NCBI GenBank assembly: GCA_902800905.1
Contig: CADCGC010000001.1
Span: 151,758 to 215,757, forward strand
Direction: 5' to 3'
Source: an uncultured Erysipelotrichaceae bacterium
GTDB taxonomy: Bacteria > Bacillota_I > Bacilli_A > RFN20 > CAG-826
Length of the DNA stretch: 64,000 nt
Shown here: positions 27,697 to 35,346 of the stretch, one piece after another
Layout: each line of letters begins with the position of its first letter
Numbering within the stretch: the stretch's first letter is position 1
Notes under the pieces: generated by a model
Seen by the model: only the letters and a program-made list of their open reading frames with translations
Told to the model about the DNA's origin: nothing
Database searches by the model: none
Translations under genes and position numbers: made by a program

Positions 27697-28198
27697 CCTT
27701 CATTATTTCATTTATCAAATCTAAATTGTTATTTAAATTTGAAAACCTAATGAGATCAATATTCTTGTGTAGAACTTGTCTTATTGATTCACTTAACCCC
27801 GCAAATTTAAGTCCTGTCAAATTGGTAGCAATACATAAATCTACATCACTATTCTCTTTGGCGTAACCTTTTGCGTAGCTTCCAAATAAATAACAAAATT
27901 CAATTTGATCTTTGTATTCAGAATCAAATAAAGACGCTAAAAGAGTTTTTATTTGTTCAACACTTAATAATCCTTTTGTTTCGGTAATCTCACATTTCTC
28001 GATTAAAGTTTTAATCATCATGGTTCTTTTTAAATCATCACCATAATTATTATCTTTTTCGTATCTTATATAAGTTCTCACTGGTAAGCCCAATAACGCT
28101 GCTGCATCAATTTGAGATAATCTATATTCTTTCCTAATTTCAAATAAAGTCATAACAATCACCAAATATATAATATATGTACTGTCATATTTTTTCAA
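27674..28198 (-). CDS. mntA: HTH-nucleotidyltransferase fusion antitoxin (MntA-like)
   Basis: This protein has up to 174 residues. Met16 (28153) is preferred because GGTGA stands before it. The first 45 residues from there form an XRE-like helix-turn-helix (FEIRKEYRLSQIDAAALLG then VRTYIRYEKD). The rest is a minimal nucleotidyltransferase with FGSYAKGYAKENSDVDLCIA, the G-S-x10-D-x-D metal and ATP site. Plain MntA lacks a DNA-binding domain, so this version likely represses its own promoter. Twin palindromes and a TTGAAA/TATTAT promoter (17-base spacing) lie upstream. Confidence 0.85.
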   Translation of the reverse strand: MKKYDSTYIIYLVIVMTLFEIRKEYRLSQIDAAALLGLPVRTYIRYEKDNNYGDDLKRTMMIKTLIEKCEITETKGLLSVEQIKTLLASLFDSEYKDQIEFCYLFGSYAKGYAKENSDVDLCIATNLTGLKFAGLSESIRQVLHKNIDLIRFSNLNNNLDLINEIMKDGIKIYG

Positions 28199-28204
28199 TA
28201 AGTA

Positions 28205-28252
28205 TATGCCAATTTGTCATATTAGTAAAATATTATTATGCCAATTTGTCAT
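28205..28252 (-). promoter_or_regulatory. Twin 15-bp operators upstream of mntA-hepT
   Basis: TATGCCAATTTGTCAT occurs at 28205-28220 and again at 28237-28252. Each contains a near-perfect palindrome of the form ATGnCAAwTTGnCAT. The copies are 32 bp apart, close to three helical turns, so two dimers would bind on one face of the DNA. They lie just upstream of the candidate promoter of the HTH-nucleotidyltransferase gene. Self-regulation by the HTH domain is the simplest reading. Confidence 0.7.
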
Positions 28253-28282
28253 AATGTTGACTTCGTTTAAGTACGTCTTTTT

Positions 28283-28315
28283 ATAAATAAAAAGCCCTGA
28301 TTTTTTATCAGAGCA
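28283..28315 (-). terminator. Rho-independent terminator after the tRNA genes
   Basis: On the minus strand GCTCTGAT, a loop of A residues and ATCAGGGC form a stem followed by TTTTTATTTAT. It follows tRNA-Leu, the last tRNA of the leftward run. Confidence 0.7.
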
Positions 28316-28328
28316 TTTTCAAGCGTTT

Positions 28329-28413
28329 TGGTGCGACTAGCAGGAATCGAACCTGTACGAGTTGCCTCACTAGATTCTAAGTCTAGCGCGTCTGCCAGTT
28401 CCGCCATAGTCGC
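28329..28413 (-). tRNA. tRNA-Leu (anticodon TAG)
   Basis: The minus strand folds as a class II tRNA: acceptor GCGACTA with TAGTCGC, anticodon stem CTAGA/TCTAG around loop CTTAGAA (anticodon TAG), a long variable arm and T arm CAGGTTCGATTCCTG. The 3' CCA is encoded. It reads CUN leucine codons. Confidence 0.95.
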
Positions 28414-28438
28414 ATATGGATATATTTTTAAAAATAAA

Positions 28439-28458
28439 GAGCTGATTTTGTTCAGCTC
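28439..28458 (-). terminator. Hairpin between tRNA-Thr and tRNA-Leu
   Basis: GAGCTGA and TCAGCTC pair around a six-base loop, and on the minus strand TTTATTTTT follows. It may be a partial terminator or a processing hairpin between the tRNA genes. Confidence 0.5.
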
Positions 28459-28471
28459 ATATTTTTCAAGG

Positions 28472-28547
28472 TGGTGCCGTCTATCGGAATCGAACCAACA
28501 ACCTACTGATTACAAATCAGTTGCTCTGCCAATTGAGCTAAGACGGC
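28472..28547 (-). tRNA. tRNA-Thr (anticodon TGT)
   Basis: A cloverleaf can be read on the minus strand: acceptor GCCGTCT with AGACGGC, anticodon stem ACTGA/TCAGT around TTTGTAA (anticodon TGT), T arm with GGTTCGATTCC, and an encoded CCA end. It reads ACN threonine codons. Confidence 0.95.
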
Positions 28548-28552
28548 ATTTT

Positions 28553-28627
28553 TGGTGGACACTACAGGGATCGAACCTGTGACCTCTTCCGTGTGAAGGA
28601 AGCGTTCTCCCGCTGAACTAAGTGTCC
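28553..28627 (-). tRNA. tRNA-Val (anticodon CAC)
   Basis: The minus strand has acceptor GGACACT with AGTGTCC, D arm GTTCAGCGGGAGAAC, anticodon stem CTTCC/GGAAG around TTCACAC (anticodon CAC) and T arm ACAGGTTCGATCCCTGT. CCA is encoded. A CAC valine tRNA reads only GTG, so a second valine tRNA must exist elsewhere. Confidence 0.92.
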
Positions 28628-28651
28628 CTATAGTGTTTCTTATTTAATTAA

Positions 28652-28670
28652 AGCCCTAATGTTAAGGGCT
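28652..28670 (-). terminator. Short hairpin between tRNA-Ile and tRNA-Val
   Basis: AGCCC and GGGCT pair around a nine-base loop; on the minus strand a TTTAATT tract follows. It is weak as a terminator and may be a processing signal. Confidence 0.35.
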
Positions 28671-28685
28671 ATATGACGCATTTTC

Positions 28686-28762
<77 letters not shown>

Positions 28763-28820
28763 GAATACGCGCTTAAATAATATATAATAATAGGAAAAAT
28801 ATATCAATAAGAAAATTATA

Positions 28821-28853
28821 AAACAAAAAAGGAAGCCAGCATCGACTTCCTTA
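28821..28853 (-). terminator. Terminator of rplM-rpsI
   Basis: On the minus strand AAGGAAG and CTTCCTT form a stem with a ten-base loop, followed by TTTTTGTTTT, about 45 bases after the rpsI stop. Confidence 0.8.
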
Positions 28854-28897
28854 AATTGTTTTGTCTTAATACTGATATCAAAGATATCAAGCCAAGA

Positions 28898-29296
28898 TTA
28901 ACGCTTAGAGAATTGTGGAGCTTTTCTCGCAGCTTTAAGACCGTATTTCTTTCTTTCCTTCTTACGAGAATCTCTAGTAATCATACCTGCTGTCTTTAAA
29001 GTTTTGCGATCGCATCCCGCTTCAAGTAAAGCGCGAGTAATGCCTAATCTGATAGCACCGGCTTGACCTGTGAATCCACCACCCTTGACTTCTGCTCTGA
29101 CATCATATTTGCTTTCAGTGCCAGTTAAGGTTAATGGTTGTTTGAGGTCCATGACAAGAGTCGCATATGGCATATATTCATTGACATCACGACCATTGAC
29201 TGTAATTGTGCCTTTTCCTTCGGTGACATAAACACGTGCAATAGATGATTTTCTTCTACCAGTACCGTAATATTGGAGATTTTCTTTCTTCGCCAT
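28898..29296 (-). CDS. rpsI: 30S ribosomal protein S9
   Basis: This 132-residue S9 has [16 protein letters not shown] at the start and ends in the conserved basic tail [17 protein letters not shown], which reaches the P-site tRNA in the ribosome. It follows rplM by 14 bases, the universal order for this pair. A GGAGGA ribosome-binding site precedes its ATG. Confidence 0.98.
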   Translation of the reverse strand: MAKKENLQYYGTGRRKSSIARVYVTEGKGTITVNGRDVNEYMPYATLVMDLKQPLTLTGTESKYDVRAEVKGGGFTGQAGAIRLGITRALLEAGCDRKTLKTAGMITRDSRKKERKKYGLKAARKAPQFSKR

Positions 29297-29310
29297 TAGT
29301 TATATCCTCC

Positions 29311-29751
29311 TTAGAATTTGAGCTCTAAAACTTCTGGTTTTTGAGCTTCGTGCTTGTGGTCTGGACCAGCGTAGACAAAGAGTTTCTTTTCAATTTGTCT
29401 TCCTAAACGGCCTTTTGGCACCATACCGTGAACACTTCTCTCAATCATTTCACATGGGAATTCTTTGAGCATTGTGCCAGCAGTTCTTGTTCTTAAGCCG
29501 CCATCATAGCCAGACACGTTGTAATATTTTTTATTGTGGATTTTATCTCCAGATAAGCTCACTTTTTCAGCGTTGATAATGATGACATAATCACCACAGT
29601 CAACATTTGGTGTCCATGTTGGTTTCACCTTTCCTGTTAAAACTTGAGCAACTTGGGAGACTAATCTACCTAATGGCTTGTCAGTGGCATCAACGACATA
29701 CCATTTTCTTTGGATTTCATTTGCTTTTGCAATAGTAGTTTGACGTTGCAT
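29311..29751 (-). CDS. rplM: 50S ribosomal protein L13
   Basis: This 146-residue protein has RKWYVVDATDKPLGRLVSQVA, GDYVIIINAEKVSLSGDK and MVPKGRLGRQIEKKLFVY, all standard L13 segments. It binds 23S rRNA early in assembly. In many Bacillota rplM follows ecfA1-ecfA2-ecfT-truA. Here yebC, the YefM/YoeB pair and a small membrane protein separate it from truA. Confidence 0.98.
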   Translation of the reverse strand: MQRQTTIAKANEIQRKWYVVDATDKPLGRLVSQVAQVLTGKVKPTWTPNVDCGDYVIIINAEKVSLSGDKIHNKKYYNVSGYDGGLRTRTAGTMLKEFPCEMIERSVHGMVPKGRLGRQIEKKLFVYAGPDHKHEAQKPEVLELKF

Positions 29752-29856
29752 ACAATTAATCCTCCTTTACCAAACTAACTTATTCCTTACCGGGGACTTC
29801 ATTATTTTTGGCTTGTGCCGAGTAAAATCATACTATTATTTATTCATATAAATCAA
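29752..29856 (-). promoter_or_regulatory. Promoter and possible L13-type leader of rplM
   Basis: Leftward, TTGATT (29856-29851) and TATGAT (29832-29827) lie 18 bases apart, a good promoter. The transcript leader of about 70 bases contains CUCGGCACAAGCC and GUCCCCGG elements before an AGGAGG site. Bacillota often regulate rplM through a structured L13 leader, and this could be one, but I cannot confirm the fold by eye. Confidence 0.5.
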
Positions 29857-29894
29857 TTTAATTTTTATAAATTAATTTGAAAATGGTCTGTAAG

Positions 29895-29920
29895 TTAAAA
29901 AAGAACCCTTTGGGTTCTTA
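29895..29920 (-). terminator. Intrinsic-terminator hairpin with no obvious gene
   Basis: AAGAACCC and GGGTTCTT (29901-29919) pair around TTT, and on the minus strand TTTTTT follows directly. No minus-strand gene is visible between here and the divergent gene at 30089, so it may shield the rplM promoter or end a lost gene. Confidence 0.6.
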
Positions 29921-29937
29921 ATTAATTTATTATCATT

Positions 29938-29960
29938 CTATATTACCGTTGTGTATATTT
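29938..29960 (+). repeat. 23-base direct repeat, left copy
   Basis: The left copy contains attaccgttgtgtatattt. A copy with one mismatch lies at 30508-30530, so the pair flanks the small membrane protein gene at 30089-30496. In this copy the unit gtgtatattt is repeated in tandem (29951-29970). Upstream of both copies the DNA is also alike (aattaattta). The rest of the 337-base gap (29752-30088) has the L13 leader and promoter, the hairpin and AT-rich DNA. Confidence 0.65.
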
Positions 29961-30088
29961 GTGTATATTTGCAAAAAATCGAATACATCGTATTGAGATT
30001 CATAGTGCGAAATAAATAGGTGAATTATATATTTATAAGTTACAATTAGTTAAAATAGGAACAGACACATAGTTTATAAAGTATACCT

Positions 30089-30496
30089 ATGAGAAAAAGC
30101 GTTATTTGGTGGTTAACTATTATTCTTCATTCAATTACAACGTTGTTATTTGTTTTCATGCTAGGATACGCAATTTTCTTTATTAAGTATCCATTCCCAA
30201 TAGCGTTTTTTTCTGTATTCCTGTTTATTCAATTGATTTTTACAGTGTTGTTTATTTATTCATCAATACATTATTGTGAGCGTAAAAAGATGTTTCTCTT
30301 GCTTTGTGCAATTGATTTATGGTTCTATGTAATGTCTTTCGGATTTTTTTTGATTGTCTTTATCGTTTCGTTAACAAAAGGCGTAAGCACTGACTTGTTC
30401 CATATGTTTATTGCGATTTTTGCTATTTCCCTGCCTCATGTTGTTCTAGATATATTATTAATGAAAAAGAAATCAATACGACAAGAGAATAATTAA
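30089..30496 (+). CDS. Small four-span membrane protein of unknown function
   Basis: This 135-residue, very hydrophobic protein has about four membrane spans (5-30, 36-60, 68-94, 103-125) and a short basic tail. I do not recognise a family. It is on the plus strand among minus-strand genes and lies between two copies of a 23-base repeat. The ribosome-binding site is weak (TAGGAA well upstream). It may be part of an inserted cassette. Confidence 0.55.
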   Translation: MRKSVIWWLTIILHSITTLLFVFMLGYAIFFIKYPFPIAFFSVFLFIQLIFTVLFIYSSIHYCERKKMFLLLCAIDLWFYVMSFGFFLIVFIVSLTKGVSTDLFHMFIAIFAISLPHVVLDILLMKKKSIRQENN

Positions 30497-30507
30497 TTTA
30501 TCGACTC

Positions 30508-30530
30508 CTATATTGCCGTTGTGTATATTT
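30508..30530 (+). repeat. 23-base direct repeat, right copy
   Basis: This copy contains attgccgttgtgtatattt and differs from the copy at 29938-29960 at one base. It lies 12 bases after the stop of the small membrane protein gene and upstream of the yefM promoter. Confidence 0.65.
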
Positions 30531-30564
30531 ACATAAACTAGTCCAATATCGCGTACTATTGTAC

Positions 30565-30604
30565 TTGATTACGTACACATATCGTGTATAATATAACTAG
30601 GAGG
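30565..30604 (+). promoter_or_regulatory. Promoter, operator and ribosome-binding site of yefM-yoeB
   Basis: TTGATT (30565-30570) and TATAAT (30587-30592) are 16 bases apart. TACAC-atatc-GTGTA is an inverted repeat inside the spacer and reaches the -10, as expected for the operator of a YefM-type antitoxin. AGGAGG (30599-30604) stands 8 bases before the ATG. Confidence 0.75.
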
Positions 30605-30612
30605 AAATACTA

Positions 30613-30864
30613 ATGGCAGTAACAAATATTTCTGTTTTGAGAAAAAATCTCTTTAGTTCTATTGATAATGTCATTGAGTACAATGACTCTATCACTGTGA
30701 GCACCAAAAATGGAAACGCAGTTATTATCTCTGAAGCCGAATATAACGCTATGCTAGAAACTATTTATTTAGTTTCTCAAAAAGGTCTTGTTGAAAAAAT
30801 CAAAGAGGGCGAAAAAGAAGATATTTCTAAAATGTCTACATATAATCCAAACGAAGACTGGTAA
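30613..30864 (+). CDS. yefM: YefM/Phd-family antitoxin
   Basis: This 83-residue protein has the YefM fold pattern: VTNISVLRKNLFSSIDNVIE, DSITVSTKNGNAVIISEAEYNAMLE and an acidic C-terminal tail that wraps the toxin. It binds its own operator, which is visible upstream, and neutralises YoeB. The toxin gene begins 2 bases after its stop. Confidence 0.92.
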   Translation: MAVTNISVLRKNLFSSIDNVIEYNDSITVSTKNGNAVIISEAEYNAMLETIYLVSQKGLVEKIKEGEKEDISKMSTYNPNEDW

Positions 30865-30866
30865 TT

Positions 30867-31133
30867 ATGTGGACCATCAAGTTCACAAAAAACGCTGAAA
30901 AAGACAAAAAATTAGTCAAAAGCGCTGGATTAGAAGACAAGGTAAAGAAACTATTAAATCTTATCGCTCAAAATCCTTTTCAAAATCCACCAAGTTATGA
31001 AAAGCTTGTTGGCGATTTACAAGGCTATTATTCTAGAAGAATCAATCTTCAACATAGATTGGTTTATAAGGTTCATGAAGATATTAACACAATCGTTATT
31101 CATTCCATGTGGTCGCACTACGGAGATAACTAA
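30867..31133 (+). CDS. yoeB: YoeB/Txe-family mRNA endonuclease toxin
   Basis: This 88-residue RelE-superfamily toxin cuts mRNA on the ribosome. It has WTIKFTKNAEKDKKLV, NPFQNPPSYEKLVGDL, YSRRINLQHRLVYKV with the catalytic arginines and the terminal HSMWSHYGDN, close to the classical YoeB ending with His and Tyr. It follows its antitoxin by 2 bases. Confidence 0.95.
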   Translation: MWTIKFTKNAEKDKKLVKSAGLEDKVKKLLNLIAQNPFQNPPSYEKLVGDLQGYYSRRINLQHRLVYKVHEDINTIVIHSMWSHYGDN

Positions 31134-31134
31134 G

Positions 31135-31168
31135 AAAAATCCAAGGTTATTAAGGCCTTGGTTTTTCT
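31135..31168. terminator. Bidirectional terminator between yoeB and yebC
   Basis: AAAAATCCAAGG and CCTTGGTTTTT pair around a loop, with A and T tracts on both sides, so it serves the rightward toxin operon and the leftward yebC transcript that meets it. Confidence 0.75.
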
Positions 31169-31218
31169 TATAAAAAGAGGAATAGTTCCCTATTCCCCTA
31201 TTATTAATAATAGTCTAA

Positions 31219-31926
31219 TTATAACTTAACGTTATGGTAGACGTTTTGAACGTCTTCAAGTTCATCAAGCATATCAAGAAGTTCTTCAAATTTTCTCTTA
31301 TCTTCTGGATCATCTAATGTGATTGGATCATTTGGAAGATAAGTAATTTCAGCGGTTTCAAATTCTGTAATGCCCATACCCGCTAAAATTTCTCTAGCTT
31401 GAGCGAACGCTGCTGGTTCAACAAGAACTTCGATGATTCCATCTTCTTCAGTGACTTCTCTAACATCAACATCACTTAAGATTAATGTTTCTTCTACTTC
31501 GTCTCTATTGTTACCAGCGAAATCAAAGACACCGGTTTGAGTGAAATTGAAGATAACAGAACCCATATGTCCACCTTTTTTGGTAACAGTTGTTCTAACA
31601 GAAACTAACGCTCTATTGGTGTTATCAGTTAAGGTATCGATAATCAAAAGGCTTCCACCAGGACCAAAGAATTCATATTGTCCTTCTTCGTAGCTTTCAG
31701 CAGAACCACCCTTTGCTTTTTGAATAGCTCTTTCAATAACATCTTTAGTAACGTGCTGTCCTTTCCATTTTTCAATCGCGGAACGTAACGCTAAGTTACT
31801 TTCTGGATCTGGGACTCCACTTTTAGCAGCCATATAAATTTCTTTACTGGCTCTCATAAATAATGCACTTCTTGCAGCGGCAGTAGCTGCCATAGCTTTT
31901 GCTCTAACTTCGTGTGCTCTTCCCAT
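31219..31926 (-). CDS. YebC/PmpR-family protein
   Basis: This 235-residue protein has GRAHEVRAKAMAATAAARS at the start, GPGGSLLIIDTLTDNTNRA and an acidic C-terminus. YebC-type proteins were long called transcription regulators; some members relieve ribosome stalling at proline stretches. The length and motifs are typical. It stands alone, convergent with yoeB. Confidence 0.93.
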   Translation of the reverse strand: MGRAHEVRAKAMAATAAARSALFMRASKEIYMAAKSGVPDPESNLALRSAIEKWKGQHVTKDVIERAIQKAKGGSAESYEEGQYEFFGPGGSLLIIDTLTDNTNRALVSVRTTVTKKGGHMGSVIFNFTQTGVFDFAGNNRDEVEETLILSDVDVREVTEEDGIIEVLVEPAAFAQAREILAGMGITEFETAEITYLPNDPITLDDPEDKRKFEELLDMLDELEDVQNVYHNVKL

Positions 31927-32037
31927 TAATAAACACCTTCTTTTTTCTATTTTTGCGTAAAAATAATATCACAACACTAATTCTAATAAAATATTTTGTT
32001 TCTCGCTCGCGCGTAAATTATATAAAAGGATTAAGGC

Positions 32038-32775
32038 TTAATATTCAACATCAATCAAAGTTAATCCGTTTGCAGGAGCCTTATGAGAAACAATTTCTCT
32101 AGGTGAATTTTCATCAAGAAGAGAATCCACTAACTCAGGAGATAAATCTTTTTCCACAATATGTAACGCTGTTCCAACAATGAAACGAATCATATATCTC
32201 ATAAATCCATTACCTTTTAAAAGAATATAAATTAATCCAGCGGATTCGCTTACTGTAATAGAGTAGATTTCTCTAACAAAATTATCTTTATCCTCTTCCT
32301 TAGAAGTGAAATTTTTAAAGTTGTGATTTCCTTCAAAGTGGGTTAGTACTTTTTTTAATTTTTCTATATCAATCTTCTCAGGATGTAGATAGACAGTTTC
32401 ATATAAAAACGGATCTTTTGCTTCTTGAAGAATGCAGTATGAATAGGTCTTACTTATAGCAGAATATCGGCTATGAAAATCGTTTTCCACTTCTTCAATA
32501 TCATCAATTTTAATATCAGGCGGAAGCATTTGATTTATTGAATATAAAAGACGATCAATATCGATTTCTTGATCAGGAATATCGAAGTGAAATTTCTGGC
32601 CAAAAGCATGCACTCCAGCGTCAGTTCTACCCGCTCCATAAATGGTAATTGGAGTGTTACCAAAGAACTTAGAAAGCTCTCTTTCAATAACCTCTTGAAC
32701 ACTTAAAACATTAGGCTGTTTTTGCCACCCCGCATAATTCGTTCCTTTATAATAACAACTTGCAAATAGTCTCAT
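32038..32775 (-). CDS. truA: tRNA pseudouridine(38-40) synthase
   Basis: This 245-residue TruA has YKGTNYAGWQKQPN, the catalytic-aspartate motif YGAGRTDAGVHAFGQ and GNGFMRYMIRFIVGTAL. It modifies uridines 38-40 in the anticodon arm. It lies 9 bases after ecfT, the usual position in Bacillota. Confidence 0.96.
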   Translation of the reverse strand: MRLFASCYYKGTNYAGWQKQPNVLSVQEVIERELSKFFGNTPITIYGAGRTDAGVHAFGQKFHFDIPDQEIDIDRLLYSINQMLPPDIKIDDIEEVENDFHSRYSAISKTYSYCILQEAKDPFLYETVYLHPEKIDIEKLKKVLTHFEGNHNFKNFTSKEEDKDNFVREIYSITVSESAGLIYILLKGNGFMRYMIRFIVGTALHIVEKDLSPELVDSLLDENSPREIVSHKAPANGLTLIDVEY

Positions 32776-32784
32776 AATTCTCCA

Positions 32785-33669
32785 TTAAAATAGGGGTTTT
32801 GTCCCGAAAATCCAAAATATAAAATCAATTTCCATAAAATTCGCATCCATGATTTTGAGTGCGAGTACTCCACCAAAAACCATTAACATAAATAGTAACG
32901 CTACTAGGTCTAGCCAGCCAAATCTTAGAATACGATATCTACTTCTTTTGGCGTATGGATCATAGCCTCTAGCTTCCATGGCGTTACTTAGTTCTTCACT
33001 ACGAGAAATAGAGGACACAAATAAAGGAATGATTAAAGAAGTTAAAGCACCAATTCTTTTAAAGATCCCGCCTCTATTAAAGTCAACACCTCTACTCGCT
33101 TGAGCTTTCATAATACGATTGGTTTCATCTAATAAAGTTGGAATGAATCTTAAAGCGATACTTAAAGTCATAGCGACGATATGAGACGGGATTTTAACTA
33201 ACTTTAGCGGAGTTAGATACCATTCAATTGCATAGGTTAAATCCATAGGCTTAGTGGTCGCTGTTAAAATCATTGTTATCATAATCATCATAATTATTCT
33301 AAGAATAATGTATCCACTTTGATAGAAAGCGTCATAATTAACTCCATAAGTCCCAATATAAAAGGCAATATGATCAGGATTATAGTTTGGATTAGGAATA
33401 AAAATATAGATGATTAATAAGAATAGTATTAATACCCACATTCCTCCTAAACTCTTAAACAATTGGAGGAAGTTAACTCTAGAAACAATCATCGCTAGAA
33501 TAAGGATTAATAGTAACGCTCCTGTGATGATTAACGCGCTTGACCAAGTATTCACTCTAAGGAAGATGGCAACAATGAAAAGAATCATCAAGAAGATTTT
33601 ATTTCTTGGATCTAACTTATGTGTAATCGTATTAAATGGAGCGTATCTACCAAATGTTAAATCGTTCAT
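32785..33669 (-). CDS. ecfT: ECF transporter T component
   Basis: This 294-residue membrane protein is the coupling subunit of energy-coupling factor importers. It has several membrane spans and the two conserved motifs in the coupling helices (KAQASRGVDF and NAMEARGYDP, the Ala-Arg-Gly pattern) that contact the ATPases. Its ATG overlaps ecfA2 by 4 bases. No S (substrate) component gene is nearby, so it is a group II system that shares its module with separately encoded vitamin-binding S subunits. Confidence 0.95.
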   Translation of the reverse strand: MNDLTFGRYAPFNTITHKLDPRNKIFLMILFIVAIFLRVNTWSSALIITGALLLILILAMIVSRVNFLQLFKSLGGMWVLILFLLIIYIFIPNPNYNPDHIAFYIGTYGVNYDAFYQSGYIILRIIMMIMITMILTATTKPMDLTYAIEWYLTPLKLVKIPSHIVAMTLSIALRFIPTLLDETNRIMKAQASRGVDFNRGGIFKRIGALTSLIIPLFVSSISRSEELSNAMEARGYDPYAKRSRYRILRFGWLDLVALLFMLMVFGGVLALKIMDANFMEIDFIFWIFGTKPLF

Positions 33670-34514
33670 TTGTGACGCTCCTTTAATTGGACAAATAAAT
33701 CATCAATATTACGAATTGTTTTTAAATCAATATCTAATCCTTTTTCTTTTAACATTTTTGAGAATGTAAAAAGCTTAGGAATTTCAATAGAGTAATTCGA
33801 TACATCTCCATCAAATAAATCGGCAGGCACTCCATCAAACGCAATCTTGCTATCATTAATTACCACAACGTGGTCTGCGTATTTCATAACGATATCCATA
33901 TCATGTGTAACTAAAATGATGGTCTTACCATTTTTATTTAATTCAACAATTAAATCTAAAATAATTTTGCTTCCAACTGGATCAAGTCCGGCAGTTGGTT
34001 CATCTAACACTAAAACTTCTGGATCAATGGCGATAATACCAGCAATTGCCACTCTTCTTTTTTCCCCTCCAGATAATTCAAAAGGAGATCTCTTATAGAA
34101 CGATTCATCCAAACCAACTTTTTTAAGTGCCTCATGTGCTTTTTCAATGGCCTCTTCTTGTTTATAACCATAATTTTTTAAGCCAAAGGCAACATCTTTT
34201 TCTACTGTTTCTTCAAATAACTGATATTCAGGAAATTGGAAAACAATAGAGACATATTTTCTTAATTCTTTAATTCTCTTATTCTTTCTCGCTTTACTAG
34301 TAACTTTAAATTCTCCGATTGTGACTTCGCCACTATCAGGAGTTAGTAAACCATTTAATGTTTGAATTAATGTTGATTTCCCACTACCCGTATGGCCAAC
34401 AATCGCTGTAATTTTCTTTTCAGGTATTTCTAAAGACACATTATCTAACGCTTTAACTTCGTTAGGTGTTTTCTTTAAATAGACATAGGAAAGATTCTCT
34501 ATTTTGATTGACAT
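33666..34514 (-). CDS. ecfA2: ECF transporter ATPase A2
   Basis: This 282-residue ABC ATPase has Walker A GHTGSGKST, signature ELSGGEKRRVAIAG, Walker B VLVLDEPTAGLDP and the switch LVTHDMD. It forms the EcfA1-EcfA2 heterodimer that powers vitamin uptake. It overlaps ecfA1 by 16 bases and ecfT by 4, so all three are translated together. Confidence 0.96.
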   Translation of the reverse strand: MSIKIENLSYVYLKKTPNEVKALDNVSLEIPEKKITAIVGHTGSGKSTLIQTLNGLLTPDSGEVTIGEFKVTSKARKNKRIKELRKYVSIVFQFPEYQLFEETVEKDVAFGLKNYGYKQEEAIEKAHEALKKVGLDESFYKRSPFELSGGEKRRVAIAGIIAIDPEVLVLDEPTAGLDPVGSKIILDLIVELNKNGKTIILVTHDMDIVMKYADHVVVINDSKIAFDGVPADLFDGDVSNYSIEIPKLFTFSKMLKEKGLDIDLKTIRNIDDLFVQLKERHK

Positions 34515-35320
34515 AGAAGCTCTCCTATCTCTTCTAAAGAAGTGTTCTCGTTAACATTTAAGCCGAGTTCTTTACACTTTTGTCTCAATAAAACATCAAA
34601 AGGAATATTCAAATTGTATTTTCTAATGACATCGATATTTTTAAATAATTCACTTGGAGAACATGATAAAACAATCTCTCCTTCGTGGAGAAGAATAATC
34701 CTGTCGCTTAAATATGCTTCTTCAATATCATGGGTAATAGAAATGATGGTGAGTTTTGGATTTTCCTCTCTCATCTTTTGGACAAGATTAAGAATCTCGC
34801 TCTTGCCATTTGGATCAAGCATGCTTGTTGCTTCATCCAATATCAAGATTTCTGGCCTTCTTATCAAAGCATCAGCGATTGCCACTCTTTGTTTTTGTCC
34901 ACCAGAAAGATAAGAAGGCTCTTTAGTGAGGTAATCAATCATTCCAACTTTCTTTGAATATTCCTTCACTAAAGATTCCATCTCTTCGTGTGGTACATTA
35001 TCGTTCTCTAAAGAGAACGCGATATCGTCTTCAACGGTTGCGCCAATAAATTGGTTATCTGGATTTTGAAAAACAATCGCTACTATTTTTCTGATTGCGG
35101 ATAGATTAGCTTGATTCAAATCTAATCCGTTAATAGAAATAGAACCATCTTTCTTCTCTAATAAGCCAATCAATAGTTTGCATAATGTTGACTTTCCACA
35201 TCCATTATGACCAACGATAGAGACATATTCTCCCTCGTTAATAGAGAAACTAATGTTCTTTAATACTAATTCGTTATCAGTGTATGAATAATTTAAATTA
35301 TTAACTTCAACGCTTTTCAC
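34499..35320 (-). CDS. ecfA1: ECF transporter ATPase A1
   Basis: This 273-residue ABC ATPase has Walker A GHNGCGKST, signature YLSGGQKQRVAIAD, Walker B ILILDEATSMLDP and the switch SITHDIE. It is the first gene of the ecfA1-ecfA2-ecfT-truA operon. In related bacteria this block follows rplQ directly; here 18 kb of other genes lie between them. Confidence 0.96.
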   Translation of the reverse strand: MKSVEVNNLNYSYTDNELVLKNISFSINEGEYVSIVGHNGCGKSTLCKLLIGLLEKKDGSISINGLDLNQANLSAIRKIVAIVFQNPDNQFIGATVEDDIAFSLENDNVPHEEMESLVKEYSKKVGMIDYLTKEPSYLSGGQKQRVAIADALIRRPEILILDEATSMLDPNGKSEILNLVQKMREENPKLTIISITHDIEEAYLSDRIILLHEGEIVLSCSPSELFKNIDVIRKYNLNIPFDVLLRQKCKELGLNVNENTSLEEIGELLCQSK

Positions 35321-35346
35321 GACGAATATTATACACGATATTTTGG

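Noticed and set aside
28328..28582. 84-residue plus-strand frame over the tRNA genes
   Set aside because: It runs through the antisense of tRNA-Leu and tRNA-Thr; such frames are a common false call.
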